Below are positions 18,210 to 26,575 of a DNA stretch of 64,000 nt, piece by piece (the stretch's first letter is position 1; every line of letters starts with the position of its first letter). Origin of the DNA: Paenibacillus dendritiformis (GTDB lineage: Bacteria > Bacillota > Bacilli > Paenibacillales > Paenibacillaceae). The stretch is taken from contig NZ_AP025344.1 in NCBI RefSeq assembly GCF_021654795.1, positions 3,658,501 to 3,722,500 of the forward strand, given 5' to 3'. Under the pieces are notes generated by a model, which worked only from the letters and a program-made list of their open reading frames with translations, did not search any database and was not told the origin of the DNA. The position numbers were made by a program, and so were the translations under genes.

Positions 18210-19075
18210 GAGCTCACCGCCAAATCCAGCAAGGTGAAGGCGAATACGACAATGCTCAAAATGCCGTTCAGCGTGAAGAATGCGGTGTTCGTCCGGCTCA
18301 AATCATACGGCTTGACCAGCATATGCTCATAAATGAGCAAGCCGGAGGCGATGATCGTGCCGATAATATACCACCAGCTCAACTGCGTGAGGAACAGCAG
18401 CAGCAGGAACCCCATCGCCGTCACAATGTGAAACCCGCGCGCTATCCACAATGCCTTCGCAATGCCGAACCGGGCGGGAATCGATTTCAAGCCTTCCTTG
18501 CGATCGAATTCGTAATCCTGGCAAGCATAGATGATATCAAAGCCCGTCGTCCAGCAAGCCACGGTCAAATAAAAAATAATAGAAGTCCAGTTCACCTCAT
18601 TCGTGACCGCAACCCAGCCCCCTAGCGGAGCGAGAGCGATCGTCAAGCCAAGAATAAAGTGGCACAGCCATGTAAACCGCTTCGTGAATGAATAAAAGAC
18701 AAGCATAAAGACGGCAATCGGCAATAAATAAACAGCCAGCGGCTGCAAATTGGCGGCTGCCCAGAACAGCAATCCGAACGATACGGCCGTGAATAGTATC
18801 ACTTCCCCCGCCTTAAGCAGGCCCGCCGGAATGGCGCGGTTAGCCGTGCGCGGATTTTTGGCGTCGATGGCGGCGTCGATGAGCCGGTTCAACGCCATCG
18901 CCGCGCTTCGCGCTCCGACCATGGCCATCAGAATCCAACCCCATTCGGCCAGCGTAGGGAAGCGGTTATCCATAACCATGGAACCGAGGATGGCGCCCAT
19001 GAACGCAAACGGCAGCGCGAATAACGTATGTTCGATTTTTATCATTTCCAGGAAAATACGCACTTTTTTAAACAT
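18206..19075 (-). CDS. mqnP: UbiA-family prenyltransferase (MqnP-like)
   Basis: 289 residues from ATG 19075 (AAGGGG seven bases upstream; an ATG two codons earlier is possible). About eight membrane segments; Asp-rich motif 1 is [15 protein letters not shown] and motif 2 is [13 protein letters not shown]. Attaches the polyprenyl chain to the aromatic ring in the membrane. The context with mqnA and ubiX favours an MqnP role over MenA or 4-hydroxybenzoate transferase; that is inference. Confidence 0.85.
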   Translation of the reverse strand: MFKKVRIFLEMIKIEHTLFALPFAFMGAILGSMVMDNRFPTLAEWGWILMAMVGARSAAMALNRLIDAAIDAKNPRTANRAIPAGLLKAGEVILFTAVSFGLLFWAAANLQPLAVYLLPIAVFMLVFYSFTKRFTWLCHFILGLTIALAPLGGWVAVTNEVNWTSIIFYLTVACWTTGFDIIYACQDYEFDRKEGLKSIPARFGIAKALWIARGFHIVTAMGFLLLLFLTQLSWWYIIGTIIASGLLIYEHMLVKPYDLSRTNTAFFTLNGILSIVVFAFTLLDLAVSS

Positions 19076-19805
19076 GTCCATTCCCCTTCGTGCCGATGTG
19101 CAGCGCGGCAATTCCTCCAGTCAGCGCCTTCGCTTCCACCTGCTCCAGGCCGGCGGCGCGGAACATGTCGGCCAGTTCCTGGCGGCCCGGGAACGATGCC
19201 AATGATTCCGGCAGCCATTTGTACTGCTCGTAGCGCTTGGCAATCAATTTCCCCTGCAGCGGAAGGAGCCGTTCGAAATAAAAATAGTACAGCCCTTTGA
19301 ACGGCTGCCAGGTCGGCTTGCTCAGCTCCAGGCAGACGACACGCCCCCCGGGCTTGACCACTCTCCGCATCTCCCGAATCACCTGATCATAGTCGGGGAC
19401 ATTGCGGAGCCCGAAGCCGATCGTCACATAATCGAAGCTGTTGTCCGGGAACGGGAGATCCATCGCATTGCCTTCCACAAGCCGGATTTGATCCTGCAAG
19501 CCCAATTTTTCTATCTTGCGCTGCCCGACGGACAGCATCTTCGGACTGAAGTCCAGACCGATCATCTGTCCCGTGCGGCTGGCCTGCGCGAGCTGGATCG
19601 TCCAGTCGCATGTCCCGCAGCACAAGTCGAGCGCGGTCTCCCCGGGCTGAACATTCATCCGGCGCATCGTATAATTCCGCCACGCTTTATGGCGCCGAAA
19701 GCTCATTATATCGTTCATGATATCGTACTTATGAGCAATGTTCTCGAACACATCATGCACATATTCTTCCTTGGACTTCCCCGTCTTTGGCGAGTGAGTC
19801 TCCAT
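19068..19805 (-). CDS. menG: Demethylmenaquinone methyltransferase
   Basis: 245 residues from ATG 19805 (AAGGTG eight bases upstream); an in-frame GTG at 19829 is the alternative. UbiE/MenG signature: [23 protein letters not shown] motif [43 protein letters not shown] and [11 protein letters not shown]. Last step of menaquinone synthesis, ring C-methylation. Lies between hepS and the prenyltransferase. Confidence 0.94.
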   Translation of the reverse strand: METHSPKTGKSKEEYVHDVFENIAHKYDIMNDIMSFRRHKAWRNYTMRRMNVQPGETALDLCCGTCDWTIQLAQASRTGQMIGLDFSPKMLSVGQRKIEKLGLQDQIRLVEGNAMDLPFPDNSFDYVTIGFGLRNVPDYDQVIREMRRVVKPGGRVVCLELSKPTWQPFKGLYYFYFERLLPLQGKLIAKRYEQYKWLPESLASFPGRQELADMFRAAGLEQVEAKALTGGIAALHIGTKGNGHV

Positions 19806-19843
19806 GTTATGCGTCACCTTGCCCTTCACCTCAATCCGGTATG

Positions 19844-20713
19844 TTAACTGCGTTGAGCCGCAGCATTGGTCGGAGAAGACGGCAGCACGAGCGGGCTGAG
19901 CAATTGGACGACCCGTCCTGTCGTCACGGCGTCCAGCGACATCGCGGACGTGATGGTCTGCAGCTTGTCCTGAATGACCCGAATCTGGTGCGCCAACTGC
20001 TGTCTCGCTTCATACTTCGCCATCATCGCGTTCCAAAACGCGGTGTCGTAGGCGCGCTGCTTCATCTTCCTTCTCTCTTCTTCCGTGCCTTGCTGCCATA
20101 CATGCCAATAAGACCAACTGCCTTCGAAGCGCTGGAACTGCTCGGAGCGTTCCTGTTCCTGCTTCATCACTTCGAGTTCGGCGACTTGGTCGAGCAGCTG
20201 CTCCCATACTCCTACGTCCTGGGCAGCCATACGATGGTTGAAAGACTGGAACAGCGTCTTGCGCAGGGACACGCAAGCGCGCAAATATTCCTCCGCCGTC
20301 ATCGCCCACTGCTTCATCTTGTCTAGCGTGGACATCTTGAGCTGATTGACGGCGCAGACCGCCTGGCTCAGCGCCCGGATCGCATCGATCTGTCCGGCCT
20401 GGGCGAGCAGATGATAGAAGCGGCTGCTGAAATAATCGCCCGCCAGCACCTTAAGCTGACGGGAACGCAGATTGCGGTCGCTCTCCTCCTTGGTCGCCAT
20501 TTCAATCATGTCGTGGGTGTCAAGACCGACTTGCACGAGCGAGGTCACCAGCGCAATCAGCTCGCTATGCTCCGCACCCTTCTTGCTGCGGTTTAAAAAG
20601 GCGAACATCAGCTCCACCCGCGTGTGTGGGAACGCAGGCAGGTCAGTGTACGCCTGTATCATGTCATGTTCTACGTACCGTTTTGCCAATTGCGAAATGT
20701 GGTTTACTTCCAT
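19844..20713 (-). CDS. hepS: Heptaprenyl diphosphate synthase component I
   Basis: 289 residues, no Asp-rich motifs, mostly helical ([22 protein letters not shown] near the N-terminus; [16 protein letters not shown] at about 96-111, a typical HepS feature). It is the non-catalytic partner that sets product chain length with HepT. First gene of the menaquinone cluster; its own promoter lies just upstream. Confidence 0.88.
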   Translation of the reverse strand: MEVNHISQLAKRYVEHDMIQAYTDLPAFPHTRVELMFAFLNRSKKGAEHSELIALVTSLVQVGLDTHDMIEMATKEESDRNLRSRQLKVLAGDYFSSRFYHLLAQAGQIDAIRALSQAVCAVNQLKMSTLDKMKQWAMTAEEYLRACVSLRKTLFQSFNHRMAAQDVGVWEQLLDQVAELEVMKQEQERSEQFQRFEGSWSYWHVWQQGTEEERRKMKQRAYDTAFWNAMMAKYEARQQLAHQIRVIQDKLQTITSAMSLDAVTTGRVVQLLSPLVLPSSPTNAAAQRS

Positions 20714-20771
20714 TATGAGTCCTCCGACAATAAGCGGTTAGTCATCCTGGCGGGATGTCGCAATCTAAATC

Positions 20772-20780
20772 ATTATATCA
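20772..20780 (-). promoter_or_regulatory. Extended -10 promoter of hepS cluster
   Basis: Minus strand TGATATAAT (TATAAT at 20772-20777) about 60 bases before hepS. Immediately upstream is an imperfect inverted repeat GTTCATATGGAAC (20786-20798), which may be an operator. Confidence 0.55.
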
Positions 20781-20837
20781 TAGGTTCCATATGAACGGGC
20801 ATATTTTCTTGCTTTCCCGCCGGGCCGATCATCCCTT

Positions 20838-21389
20838 CTATCTGTCTCCGGGAAAAGTCCGCTCCCATAGCGGCGTATAAATAAAGCGAAGCGCCTGTTC
20901 CGTATCGGGCGTGACGATGCCCTCGCGAATCGCCTTCAACCGTTCCGGCGCGGCTTCCTGCTTGCGCGCGTCCAGCGACAGCAGGACATAATTTTTCTTC
21001 AAGCGCTCGTCCTGTATGACGATCCGCAGCAGCAGCCGGTTCACATTATCCGTTCGGGTAAAGCTGTACTGCAGCATCTCGTATATATCATGATAGATCG
21101 CATCCGGCCTCGCGATGGTGGAGGCGACCTTCATGTCAATCGTCAGCCCGTCTCCATTCCATGCCGCACGGCTCAGTCTGAGCTGCAGCGGAATATCCGA
21201 TAAGTAGTCGACCAGCCGCGCATCGGTGACGGAGATCGTCTGCGGCGATGCCGTTACGGCAGCCGCCTCCCGCGGCGCGTTCCCGTCCGCACGATGAGCG
21301 GCGGACAGCCAGCCAAGCCCCGCCGTCAGCAGGATGGTCGCCATCGCCGTCAGCATCGCCGGCCCCCAGCGTTGAACCCGGTTCATCAT
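20838..21389 (-). CDS. Membrane-anchored protein of unknown function
   Basis: About 183 residues from ATG 21389, or one codon later (GGGGAG just upstream); the open frame extends further 5' without a ribosome site. A single hydrophobic segment (MLTAMATILLTAGLGWL, about 13-29) anchors a soluble domain outside the membrane. The domain has an alpha/beta look, with YEMLQYSFTRTDNVNRLLLR and an EGIVTPDTEQALRFIYTPLW tail. It follows mtrB and precedes hepS. I do not recognise the family. Confidence 0.6.
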   Translation of the reverse strand: MMNRVQRWGPAMLTAMATILLTAGLGWLSAAHRADGNAPREAAAVTASPQTISVTDARLVDYLSDIPLQLRLSRAAWNGDGLTIDMKVASTIARPDAIYHDIYEMLQYSFTRTDNVNRLLLRIVIQDERLKKNYVLLSLDARKQEAAPERLKAIREGIVTPDTEQALRFIYTPLWERTFPGDR

Positions 21390-21549
21390 ACCCGCTCCCC
21401 TACTGTACATGTTGGAGACATCCGCTTGAAGCCCTATTTCCAGTCTCGACCCAGAAGAGGATGTCCATACCTCATCATACAGTGAAATTGTGCGGGGTAT
21501 GACAGCAATTCCGAAGCAGATCAACCGCGGCAGCCTTGCCGGGCGCCGC

Positions 21550-21575
21550 AAAAAAACCGCCCCGCAGCATGGCGG
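21550..21575 (-). terminator. mtrB terminator
   Basis: Minus strand CCGCC/GGCGG stem (21557-21561 with 21571-21575) followed by seven T residues, 12 bases after the mtrB stop. Confidence 0.75.
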
Positions 21576-21586
21576 AGCAGCTCGCC

Positions 21587-21808
21587 TTAATCCGTATCGG
21601 TATGGACCTCGCCATGCTTCGTCAGGATGACGGCCTTGCCGCGCACCTTGACCGCAGACGTATGTTCGGTGAACTGGGCAATCAGCACTTCATTCTTATC
21701 CAGCTTCTCGATATGATGGAAGCGGGTATCTTGGCCCCGGGTCAGTCCGAATACTTGAACGCCTTGATCCTTCGCCTTGATCACGATATAGTCGGTCTGG
21801 TTCTCCAA
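21587..21808 (-). CDS. mtrB: TRAP, trp RNA-binding attenuation protein
   Basis: 73 residues from a TTG at 21808 with AGGAGGG seven bases upstream; B. subtilis MtrB has 75. The frame is open 18 codons further upstream, but that runs across the -10 box. [18 protein letters not shown] and [13 protein letters not shown] match the tryptophan pocket and the RNA-contact residues: Lys35, Lys54 and Arg56 correspond to the KKR set of the B. subtilis protein. As an 11-mer with bound tryptophan it would bind the NAG triplets upstream of trpE at 10843-10895. No folE (mtrA) gene precedes it, unlike B. subtilis. Confidence 0.95.
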   Translation of the reverse strand: MENQTDYIVIKAKDQGVQVFGLTRGQDTRFHHIEKLDKNEVLIAQFTEHTSAVKVRGKAVILTKHGEVHTDTD

Positions 21809-21833
21809 CAGAACTCCCTCCTCTTCTCTCGCT

Positions 21834-21861
21834 ATTATAACATGGTTGGGCCGCTTGCCCA
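21834..21861 (-). promoter_or_regulatory. mtrB promoter
   Basis: Perfect TATAAT (21834-21839) with a poor -35 (TGGGCA, 21856-21861) at 16 bases on the minus strand, 25 bases before the TTG start. Expected to be a modest promoter. Confidence 0.5.
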
Positions 21862-21900
21862 TAGCCCGTCACGAACGGATAGACACGGCTCCCGGACAAG

Positions 21901-21931
21901 AGAAAGCCGCGACGGAATCCCGTCGCGGCTT
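21901..21931 (-). terminator. hup terminator
   Basis: Perfect 12-bp stem AAGCCGCGACGG/CCGTCGCGGCTT with a 4-nt loop (21904-21931), running into TCTCTTG on the minus strand, about 45 bases after the hup stop. Confidence 0.78.
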
Positions 21932-21976
21932 CACTGAGCTCGCGTTCCCCATGGTCACTAGAGTATGTAAGTTCAC

Positions 21977-22249
21977 TTATTTGATGCCGTCTTTAAGTGC
22001 TTTACCCGGTTTGAACGCAGGGATCTTGCTCGCAGGAATTTCGATTTCTTCGCCCGTTTGCGGGTTCCGGCCTTTGCGGGCGGAACGCTCGCGCACCTCG
22101 AAGTTGCCGAAGCCTACCAATTGGACCTTGTCACCGTTCTGCAGTGCGTTGGAAATCGCTTCGAAGACGGCGTCTACCACTTTCGTCACGTCTTTCTTGG
22201 ACAATTCCGTGGACTCTGCAACCTCGGTAATCAATTCGGATTTGTTCAT
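21977..22249 (-). CDS. hup: HU-family DNA-binding protein
   Basis: 90 residues, full-length HU (HBsu of B. subtilis). N-terminal helical dimer part [20 protein letters not shown], then [20 protein letters not shown], the DNA-binding arm with the intercalating Pro in NPQTG, and [12 protein letters not shown]. Nucleoid architecture. GGGAGGTG precedes the ATG. Monocistronic between a promoter and a terminator. Confidence 0.97.
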   Translation of the reverse strand: MNKSELITEVAESTELSKKDVTKVVDAVFEAISNALQNGDKVQLVGFGNFEVRERSARKGRNPQTGEEIEIPASKIPAFKPGKALKDGIK

Positions 22250-22385
22250 TGTCAGTTCACCTCCCGATGAAATATGTCCTGTTATCCCTTTTTTTCACTG
22301 TTTCCTATGAAAATATACATCATCAACCCTAAAAACGTCAGATATAGCTTGGCTCTGCCGTCTTTCATGGTCGAGGAACAAATTT

Positions 22386-22414
22386 ATAGTAATATACCGC
22401 TATCACAAATGCAA
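22386..22414 (-). promoter_or_regulatory. hup promoter
   Basis: TTGCAT (22409-22414), 17 bases, TACTAT (22386-22391) on the minus strand, giving a leader of about 130 nt before hup. Confidence 0.6.
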
Positions 22415-22447
22415 GGGGGTAAAATCGGCGCTGCGCCGCGAAACAAA

Positions 22448-22503
22448 CAAAAATAGCTCAATCCGCCCCCTGTTCCCGAGAGAACAAGGAGCGCCTGAGC
22501 TAT
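22448..22503 (-). terminator. spoIVA terminator
   Basis: Long imperfect stem beginning ATAGCTCA/TGAGCTAT (22453-22503) with a TCTCGG-type loop, followed by TTTTTG on the minus strand; about 27 bases after the spoIVA stop. Confidence 0.8.
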
Positions 22504-22529
22504 GCTCCGTATCCGGTATGAACGTCCTG

Positions 22530-24008
22530 TCACAGGATGATGGCAATCAGGCCGCCCGACCCTTCGTTGATGATGCGGCCCAGCGTCTCCTGCAGCTTGT
22601 AGCGGGCATTGTCCGGCATCATCGCGATCTTGCCCTGAATGCCTTCCCTTACGATGGAATGGAGGGAACGGCCGAAGATATCGGATTCCCAGATCTTCGT
22701 CGGGTCGTTCTCGAAGTCCTGCATCAGATAACGCATCAATTCCTCGCTCTGCTTCTCCGTGCCGATAATCGGCGCGAATTCGGATTCGACATCGACCCGG
22801 ATCATATGAATGGACGGGGCCGTCGCTTTCAGCCTCACGCCGAAGCGCGATCCTTGACGGATAAGCTCTGGCTCGTCGAGAGCCATCTCGCTTAACGTCG
22901 GAGCCGCGATGCCGTAGCCCGTCGTCTTCACCATCTCCAGCGCATCGGCGAACCGGTCATATTCCCGCTTCGCATGGGAGAATTCCTGCATCAGCTGAAG
23001 CAAATGATCCTTGCCCCGTATTTCAACGCCGACGACCTCCATCAAAATCTGATCATACAGTTCATCCGGCGCGTACAAGTCGATTTCGGCAACGCCTTGC
23101 CCCATATCCATCCCGCTAAGTCCGGCGCGGGCGATGAATTCATAGTCCATGAACTGCTGCACGACGCGGTCGACATCGCGCAGACGGCGGATATCTTTCA
23201 CTGTATCGCGAACCGAGTTCTCATAGCTGGTGCGCAGCCAATGGTTGTCATGAAGCACCATGACCCAGCTCGGCAGATTGACATTGACTTCATGAACCGG
23301 GAATTCGTACAATACTTCCCGCAGCACGCCCATCACGTCATCTTCGCTCATCGTAGCGACGCTGAGGGCCATGACCGGGATGTCATATTTCTCCTGCAGC
23401 TCGTTGCGCAGTGCAATGGTTTCATCACTCTTCGGACGCGTCGAGTTGATGACGAGCACGAACGGCTTGCCGACTTCCTTCAATTCGTTGATGACCCGTT
23501 CTTCGGAGTCGACATACGAATGGCGCGGAATCTCGGCGATCGAACCATCGGTCGTGACGACGACGCCGAGGGTGGAATGCTCCTGAATCACCTTCCGCGT
23601 GCCAATCTCCGCCGCTTCCTGGAACGGAATCGGATCCTCGAACCAAGGTGTATTGATCATCCGCGGCCCGTTCTCGTCTTCATAGCCTTTGGCGCCTTCC
23701 ACGGCGTAACCGACGCAATCCACCAGGCGGACGTTCACTTCCAGTCCTTCCGCCACCTTAATCTGAACCGCATTGTTCGGGACGAACTTCGGCTCCGTCG
23801 TCATGATGGTCTTGCCCGCAGCGCTCTGCGGAAGTTCGTCGACGGCACGAATGCGGTCGGATTCATTTGTAATATTCGGGAGAACGACCGTCTCCATGAA
23901 GCGTTTGATAAAAGTCGATTTCCCCGTGCGGACCGCACCGACGACCCCGAGGTAAATATCCCCGCCGGTACGCTCGGCAATGTCCTTAAAGATGTCCACT
24001 TTTTCCAA
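22530..24008 (-). CDS. spoIVA: Stage IV sporulation protein A (spore coat morphogenetic ATPase)
   Basis: 492 residues, the usual SpoIVA length. It starts with TTG at 24008 (GAGGAGGGG upstream) as MEKVDIFKDIAERTGGDIYL. Walker A is GAVRTGKST (about 24-32), Walker B-type LVDCVGYAV, then the IIVNSTRPKSDE-like switch region. ATP hydrolysis drives polymerisation into the coat base layer around the forespore. No transmembrane segment; the C-terminus localises via SpoVM in Bacillus. Confidence 0.97.
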   Translation of the reverse strand: MEKVDIFKDIAERTGGDIYLGVVGAVRTGKSTFIKRFMETVVLPNITNESDRIRAVDELPQSAAGKTIMTTEPKFVPNNAVQIKVAEGLEVNVRLVDCVGYAVEGAKGYEDENGPRMINTPWFEDPIPFQEAAEIGTRKVIQEHSTLGVVVTTDGSIAEIPRHSYVDSEERVINELKEVGKPFVLVINSTRPKSDETIALRNELQEKYDIPVMALSVATMSEDDVMGVLREVLYEFPVHEVNVNLPSWVMVLHDNHWLRTSYENSVRDTVKDIRRLRDVDRVVQQFMDYEFIARAGLSGMDMGQGVAEIDLYAPDELYDQILMEVVGVEIRGKDHLLQLMQEFSHAKREYDRFADALEMVKTTGYGIAAPTLSEMALDEPELIRQGSRFGVRLKATAPSIHMIRVDVESEFAPIIGTEKQSEELMRYLMQDFENDPTKIWESDIFGRSLHSIVREGIQGKIAMMPDNARYKLQETLGRIINEGSGGLIAIIL

Positions 24009-24191
24009 TGATATCCCCTCCTCAAAATGTTCCGACGGACAAGAGGCTTTCGTCCGCCTCTCGTCCTTCTGAAACGATTGGCACCGTTGCTAGGATTGAG
24101 CTGTTGCCGTTGTCGCCAGTGTTCTCCGCCGAGACTTCACGTTGTACAAGGGCAGTGCGACGCAACTCGTACATGTTTTTGGACTAGTACC

Positions 24192-24221
24192 ATCTTATTT
24201 CGCACCTATCGCAAATATGAC
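24192..24221 (-). promoter_or_regulatory. Possible SigE promoter of spoIVA
   Basis: Minus strand GTCATATT (24214-24221) matches the SigE -35 well; 14 bases on, AATAAGAT (24192-24199) matches the CATACANT -10 only partly. The position is about 175 bases before spoIVA, a known mother-cell gene. The 24009-24372 gap also holds a 6-bp inverted repeat GTCATA N6 TATGAC at 24283-24300 and otherwise nothing I recognise. Confidence 0.4.
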
Positions 24222-24300
24222 CCTGATAGCAACATTTTTCTTCGCCGGGCGCACTCACGCCTTCCAAATCAGTTATATGAAAGTCATAGAAAAGTATGAC

Positions 24301-24342
24301 AACGCAAACAAGACCGTACGGGAAAATTTCCATACGGTCTTG
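24301..24342 (-). terminator. Terminator, probably two-way
   Basis: Stem CAAGACCGTA/TACGGTCTTG (24309-24318 with 24333-24342) with an inner GGAAA/TTTCC pairing. T-rich tails occur on both strands (TTTTTG on plus, TTTGCG on minus). It lies 30 bases after the lipoprotein stop. Confidence 0.75.
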
Positions 24343-24372
24343 TTTTTGCTCACGCCTGTGCCGGCGAATCGC

Positions 24373-25113
24373 TTATGATTCGGTGTCAACTTGCGGCCAC
24401 GGTGCGCCATCCTTCCAAATGTACGGGACGGATTTGACCGGGACATAGAATGAATTCTTGGTCAGCAGCGGGCGCAGATCGGCTCCATCCCCGGCGGGCG
24501 GCTTGTCCCCTCCCTCGATGATCTGCATCAGCTCCATCGCGTAATCGGCATAGACGCGTCCCTGTTCATCCATGATCAGTGCCAACGGTTCTCCGCTGAA
24601 CGGATTTCTGACGTTCGACGGCTTGAGACCGGCGGCGGCTTCATCAATGCGGTAGAAGCCGGGGTAGGCCTCTTCCTTCGAAGGCAGGCGTCCTTGCTTG
24701 CGCTTGTAGGAATCGACGGCACGGGCGGCATCGTTCACATATTGCGCCACCGTCAAATCCATGATGCGGACCTTCGGCTCCGTCTCTTCGTCGATAATCA
24801 GATACGCTCCGGTGCCGCCCGCCTCGAACGCGCTGGCCGGCGTGGCGCTCAGCTTGCCGCTGCGCTTCAGCGCCTCGAAGTCAACGCGGAACTTCTCATA
24901 CCGGGGAACATCCTCTTCGCTGTTCTGTATCGGGAGCAGTCCGGTATCCTTCAAATATTCATCCACCGCGCTCTGTACGAGCAGCACGCCCTCGCGGGCG
25001 GACTGCTGATTCTCCTTCCGCAGTTCCTGCGGATACATGCATCCTTGCAGCAGCGCCAGCAATAGAGCGGTTACAGCGACGATGCCGGCCCCTCGTTGTC
25101 GGTTCACTATCAT
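24373..25113 (-). CDS. Lipoprotein, YphF-like, sporulation-region
   Basis: 246 residues. N-terminal hydrophobic signal ending in LLQGC (Cys at about 25) is a lipobox, so it should be lipid-anchored outside the membrane. The mature part has no Cys and reads ADE-rich with AVDSYKRKQGRLPSKEEAYPGFY and a YADYAMELMQII segment. In B. subtilis the gene between spoIVA and yphE is the lipoprotein yphF; identity is inferred from position and lipobox only. Function unknown. Confidence 0.7.
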   Translation of the reverse strand: MIVNRQRGAGIVAVTALLLALLQGCMYPQELRKENQQSAREGVLLVQSAVDEYLKDTGLLPIQNSEEDVPRYEKFRVDFEALKRSGKLSATPASAFEAGGTGAYLIIDEETEPKVRIMDLTVAQYVNDAARAVDSYKRKQGRLPSKEEAYPGFYRIDEAAAGLKPSNVRNPFSGEPLALIMDEQGRVYADYAMELMQIIEGGDKPPAGDGADLRPLLTKNSFYVPVKSVPYIWKDGAPWPQVDTES

Positions 25114-25140
25114 TCCCTCCAGCCTGTTTCTATTAGAGGT

Positions 25141-25384
25141 TGTTCAAAAAGCCCGCTTTGGATCACGAAGGAATTCGAGAAGCAACGCGGCATCGAATCT
25201 TGCATTCGCTCTTGAAAAGCGCATGCTTTCGCAGCATGTTTCCTGCGGAAACACGATAGCTGCTCAAGTCGTCTGACCTACACTCCGCTGCTCCTTCCAA
25301 GTATTGCGAAGCAAAACTCGCATCGAAAGCATATGCTTCGAGTTTTTGCAACCTTCCCGGTGCTGAAATCCGGCTTTTTGAACA
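25141..25384. repeat. Short non-coding element with inverted ends
   Basis: 244 bp with 13-bp matching inverted ends: TGTTCAAAAAGCC at 25141 and its complement GGCTTTTTGAACA ending at 25384. It fills most of the 287-base gap between the lipoprotein and ferredoxin genes. Inside are smaller palindromes (for example GCATGCTTTCGCAGCATG). No credible gene. Size and ends fit a MITE-like or REP-type mobile repeat; no second copy occurs in this window. Confidence 0.5.
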
Positions 25385-25400
25385 TCTATTTTTCACCCTG

Positions 25401-25757
25401 CTACCACAGCCCGTCCTCGCCCCGCTGTTCCTCCAGCTTGCGGCGCACGAGCGCTTTCAACGGATCTTCCGGCACTTCGACAGTGACGCTTCCCGATCTG
25501 CCGCTCACCCTGACCTGGCACGCCAGACGAGGGCCCAGCGTCTCCTCCATCCCCATCTTCCGCGCCTCGGGCGGCGTCGGAGCCGTGACCGCATGCGCAT
25601 CGCCGGATACATTCACCTTGCACAGGAGGCAGCCCGCTTTGCCGCCGCAGCGCGTTCTCACGGCCACTCCGGCCTGTCGGGCGGCCGCCAGCAGCGTCGT
25701 CGGACGGACGACATCAATCATTTTGCCGGCCGGCATGAATGTCACGCGCGTTCCCAC
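25401..25757 (-). CDS. 2Fe-2S ferredoxin
   Basis: 118 residues from a GTG at 25757 (GGGAGG just upstream; the earlier ATG lacks a ribosome site). Plant-type [2Fe-2S] fold: Cys37, Cys43 and Cys46 in RCGGKAGCLLCKV, and Cys80 in RLACQV. An electron carrier; its partner is unknown. Last gene of a four-gene unit with a second ferredoxin, a 41-residue protein and a nucleotidyltransferase-fold protein. The C-terminal ~30 residues are charged. Confidence 0.85.
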   Translation of the reverse strand: MGTRVTFMPAGKMIDVVRPTTLLAAARQAGVAVRTRCGGKAGCLLCKVNVSGDAHAVTAPTPPEARKMGMEETLGPRLACQVRVSGRSGSVTVEVPEDPLKALVRRKLEEQRGEDGLW

Positions 25758-25814
25758 AGCGCTCCTCCCTTTCCCTGCAACCATCTCGGCGCCGCTAACC
25801 GCCTGGCCGCATCC

Positions 25815-26453
25815 TTATTCTTCCTCCGCTTCGCGAACGGTCCGGTTCGGGTTGATGCCCGCCATCACCTGCGGGCATAGCGCGCACAACCGCTCCGTAA
25901 AGCGCGAGCTGGCACGGCAGCGATCCCATACCGCCCGCATGGCCTCAACATGCTTGTCCGGCTCCCGGTTCATGACGCGCACGATGGCCTCCGTGCGATC
26001 CTCCCGCTCCCGGAGCAGATTGAATACCAGCTCATGCGCCAACGGCATCAGCCGGATGATGCGGCGGCCGATCTCATGCTCTGGCCCGACGGGCCATAAC
26101 CCTCCAACAATCACCGTCTCATAGCGGCATTCCGGGGTCGTCACCGTGAAGCTTCCGACCAGCTCGGCCGTTACCCGGTCATGACGGTAATGGCTTAGCA
26201 GCGATCGATAACGGCCGGTGACGCTCCATACCGGCTCATCCGCCGACCAAGCGCCCCAGGCGCGGTGCAAGGCATCCGCCTCCGCTTCATCAGCGTACAG
26301 ATCAATATCGCGCGGCTCGCGCTCGATATCCACGCCTTGGAGGACCAAGCCGCAGCTTCCGCCCAGCATCCATGGCAGCGTTCCCGGCGTGCAGGCCTCC
26401 GTCATAAGGGCGATACAATTTTCTAGCGAATGAGACAATGAGTGTTGGTTCAT
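25815..26453 (-). CDS. Nucleotidyltransferase-fold protein
   Basis: 212 residues. GGS at 31-33, then RDIDLY at 48-53 gives the hG[GS]...DxD pattern of the nucleotidyltransferase superfamily; a later acidic residue would complete the site. The C-terminal half is helical (HELVFNLLREREDRTEAIVR). It resembles stand-alone NTase proteins of unknown substrate. Start ATG overlaps the stop of the preceding 41-codon gene (ATGA). Not paired with a toxin or HEPN gene that I can see. Confidence 0.65.
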   Translation of the reverse strand: MNQHSLSHSLENCIALMTEACTPGTLPWMLGGSCGLVLQGVDIEREPRDIDLYADEAEADALHRAWGAWSADEPVWSVTGRYRSLLSHYRHDRVTAELVGSFTVTTPECRYETVIVGGLWPVGPEHEIGRRIIRLMPLAHELVFNLLREREDRTEAIVRVMNREPDKHVEAMRAVWDRCRASSRFTERLCALCPQVMAGINPNRTVREAEEE

Positions 26454-26575
26454 GCGGCGCGCTCCATTTCTTCTGTGAATCTCGACGCGGAGCGATAGGC
26501 ATAGAGCCCGTCACCACGCGTGCAATTGATGTACCGTCCATCATGATGGACAGCGAACAGACGCAGCGGCGTCAT
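26450..26575 (-). CDS. Coupled 41-residue protein, unknown function
   Basis: ATG at 26575 overlaps the stop of the upstream ferredoxin (ATGA), and its own TGA overlaps the ATG of the nucleotidyltransferase gene (ATGA again). The protein begins MTPLRLFAVHHDGRYINCTR and ends FTEEMERAA; it has one Cys, two adjacent His and several Tyr/Arg. It fills the whole interval between the two genes, and the exact end-to-end fit is the main evidence that it is translated. No known family recognised. Confidence 0.6.
   Translation of the reverse strand: MTPLRLFAVHHDGRYINCTRGDGLYAYRSASRFTEEMERAA

Noticed and set aside
25163..25396. A 77-codon minus-strand frame
   Set aside because: It lies entirely within the inverted-end element and shares no family; treated as part of the repeat.
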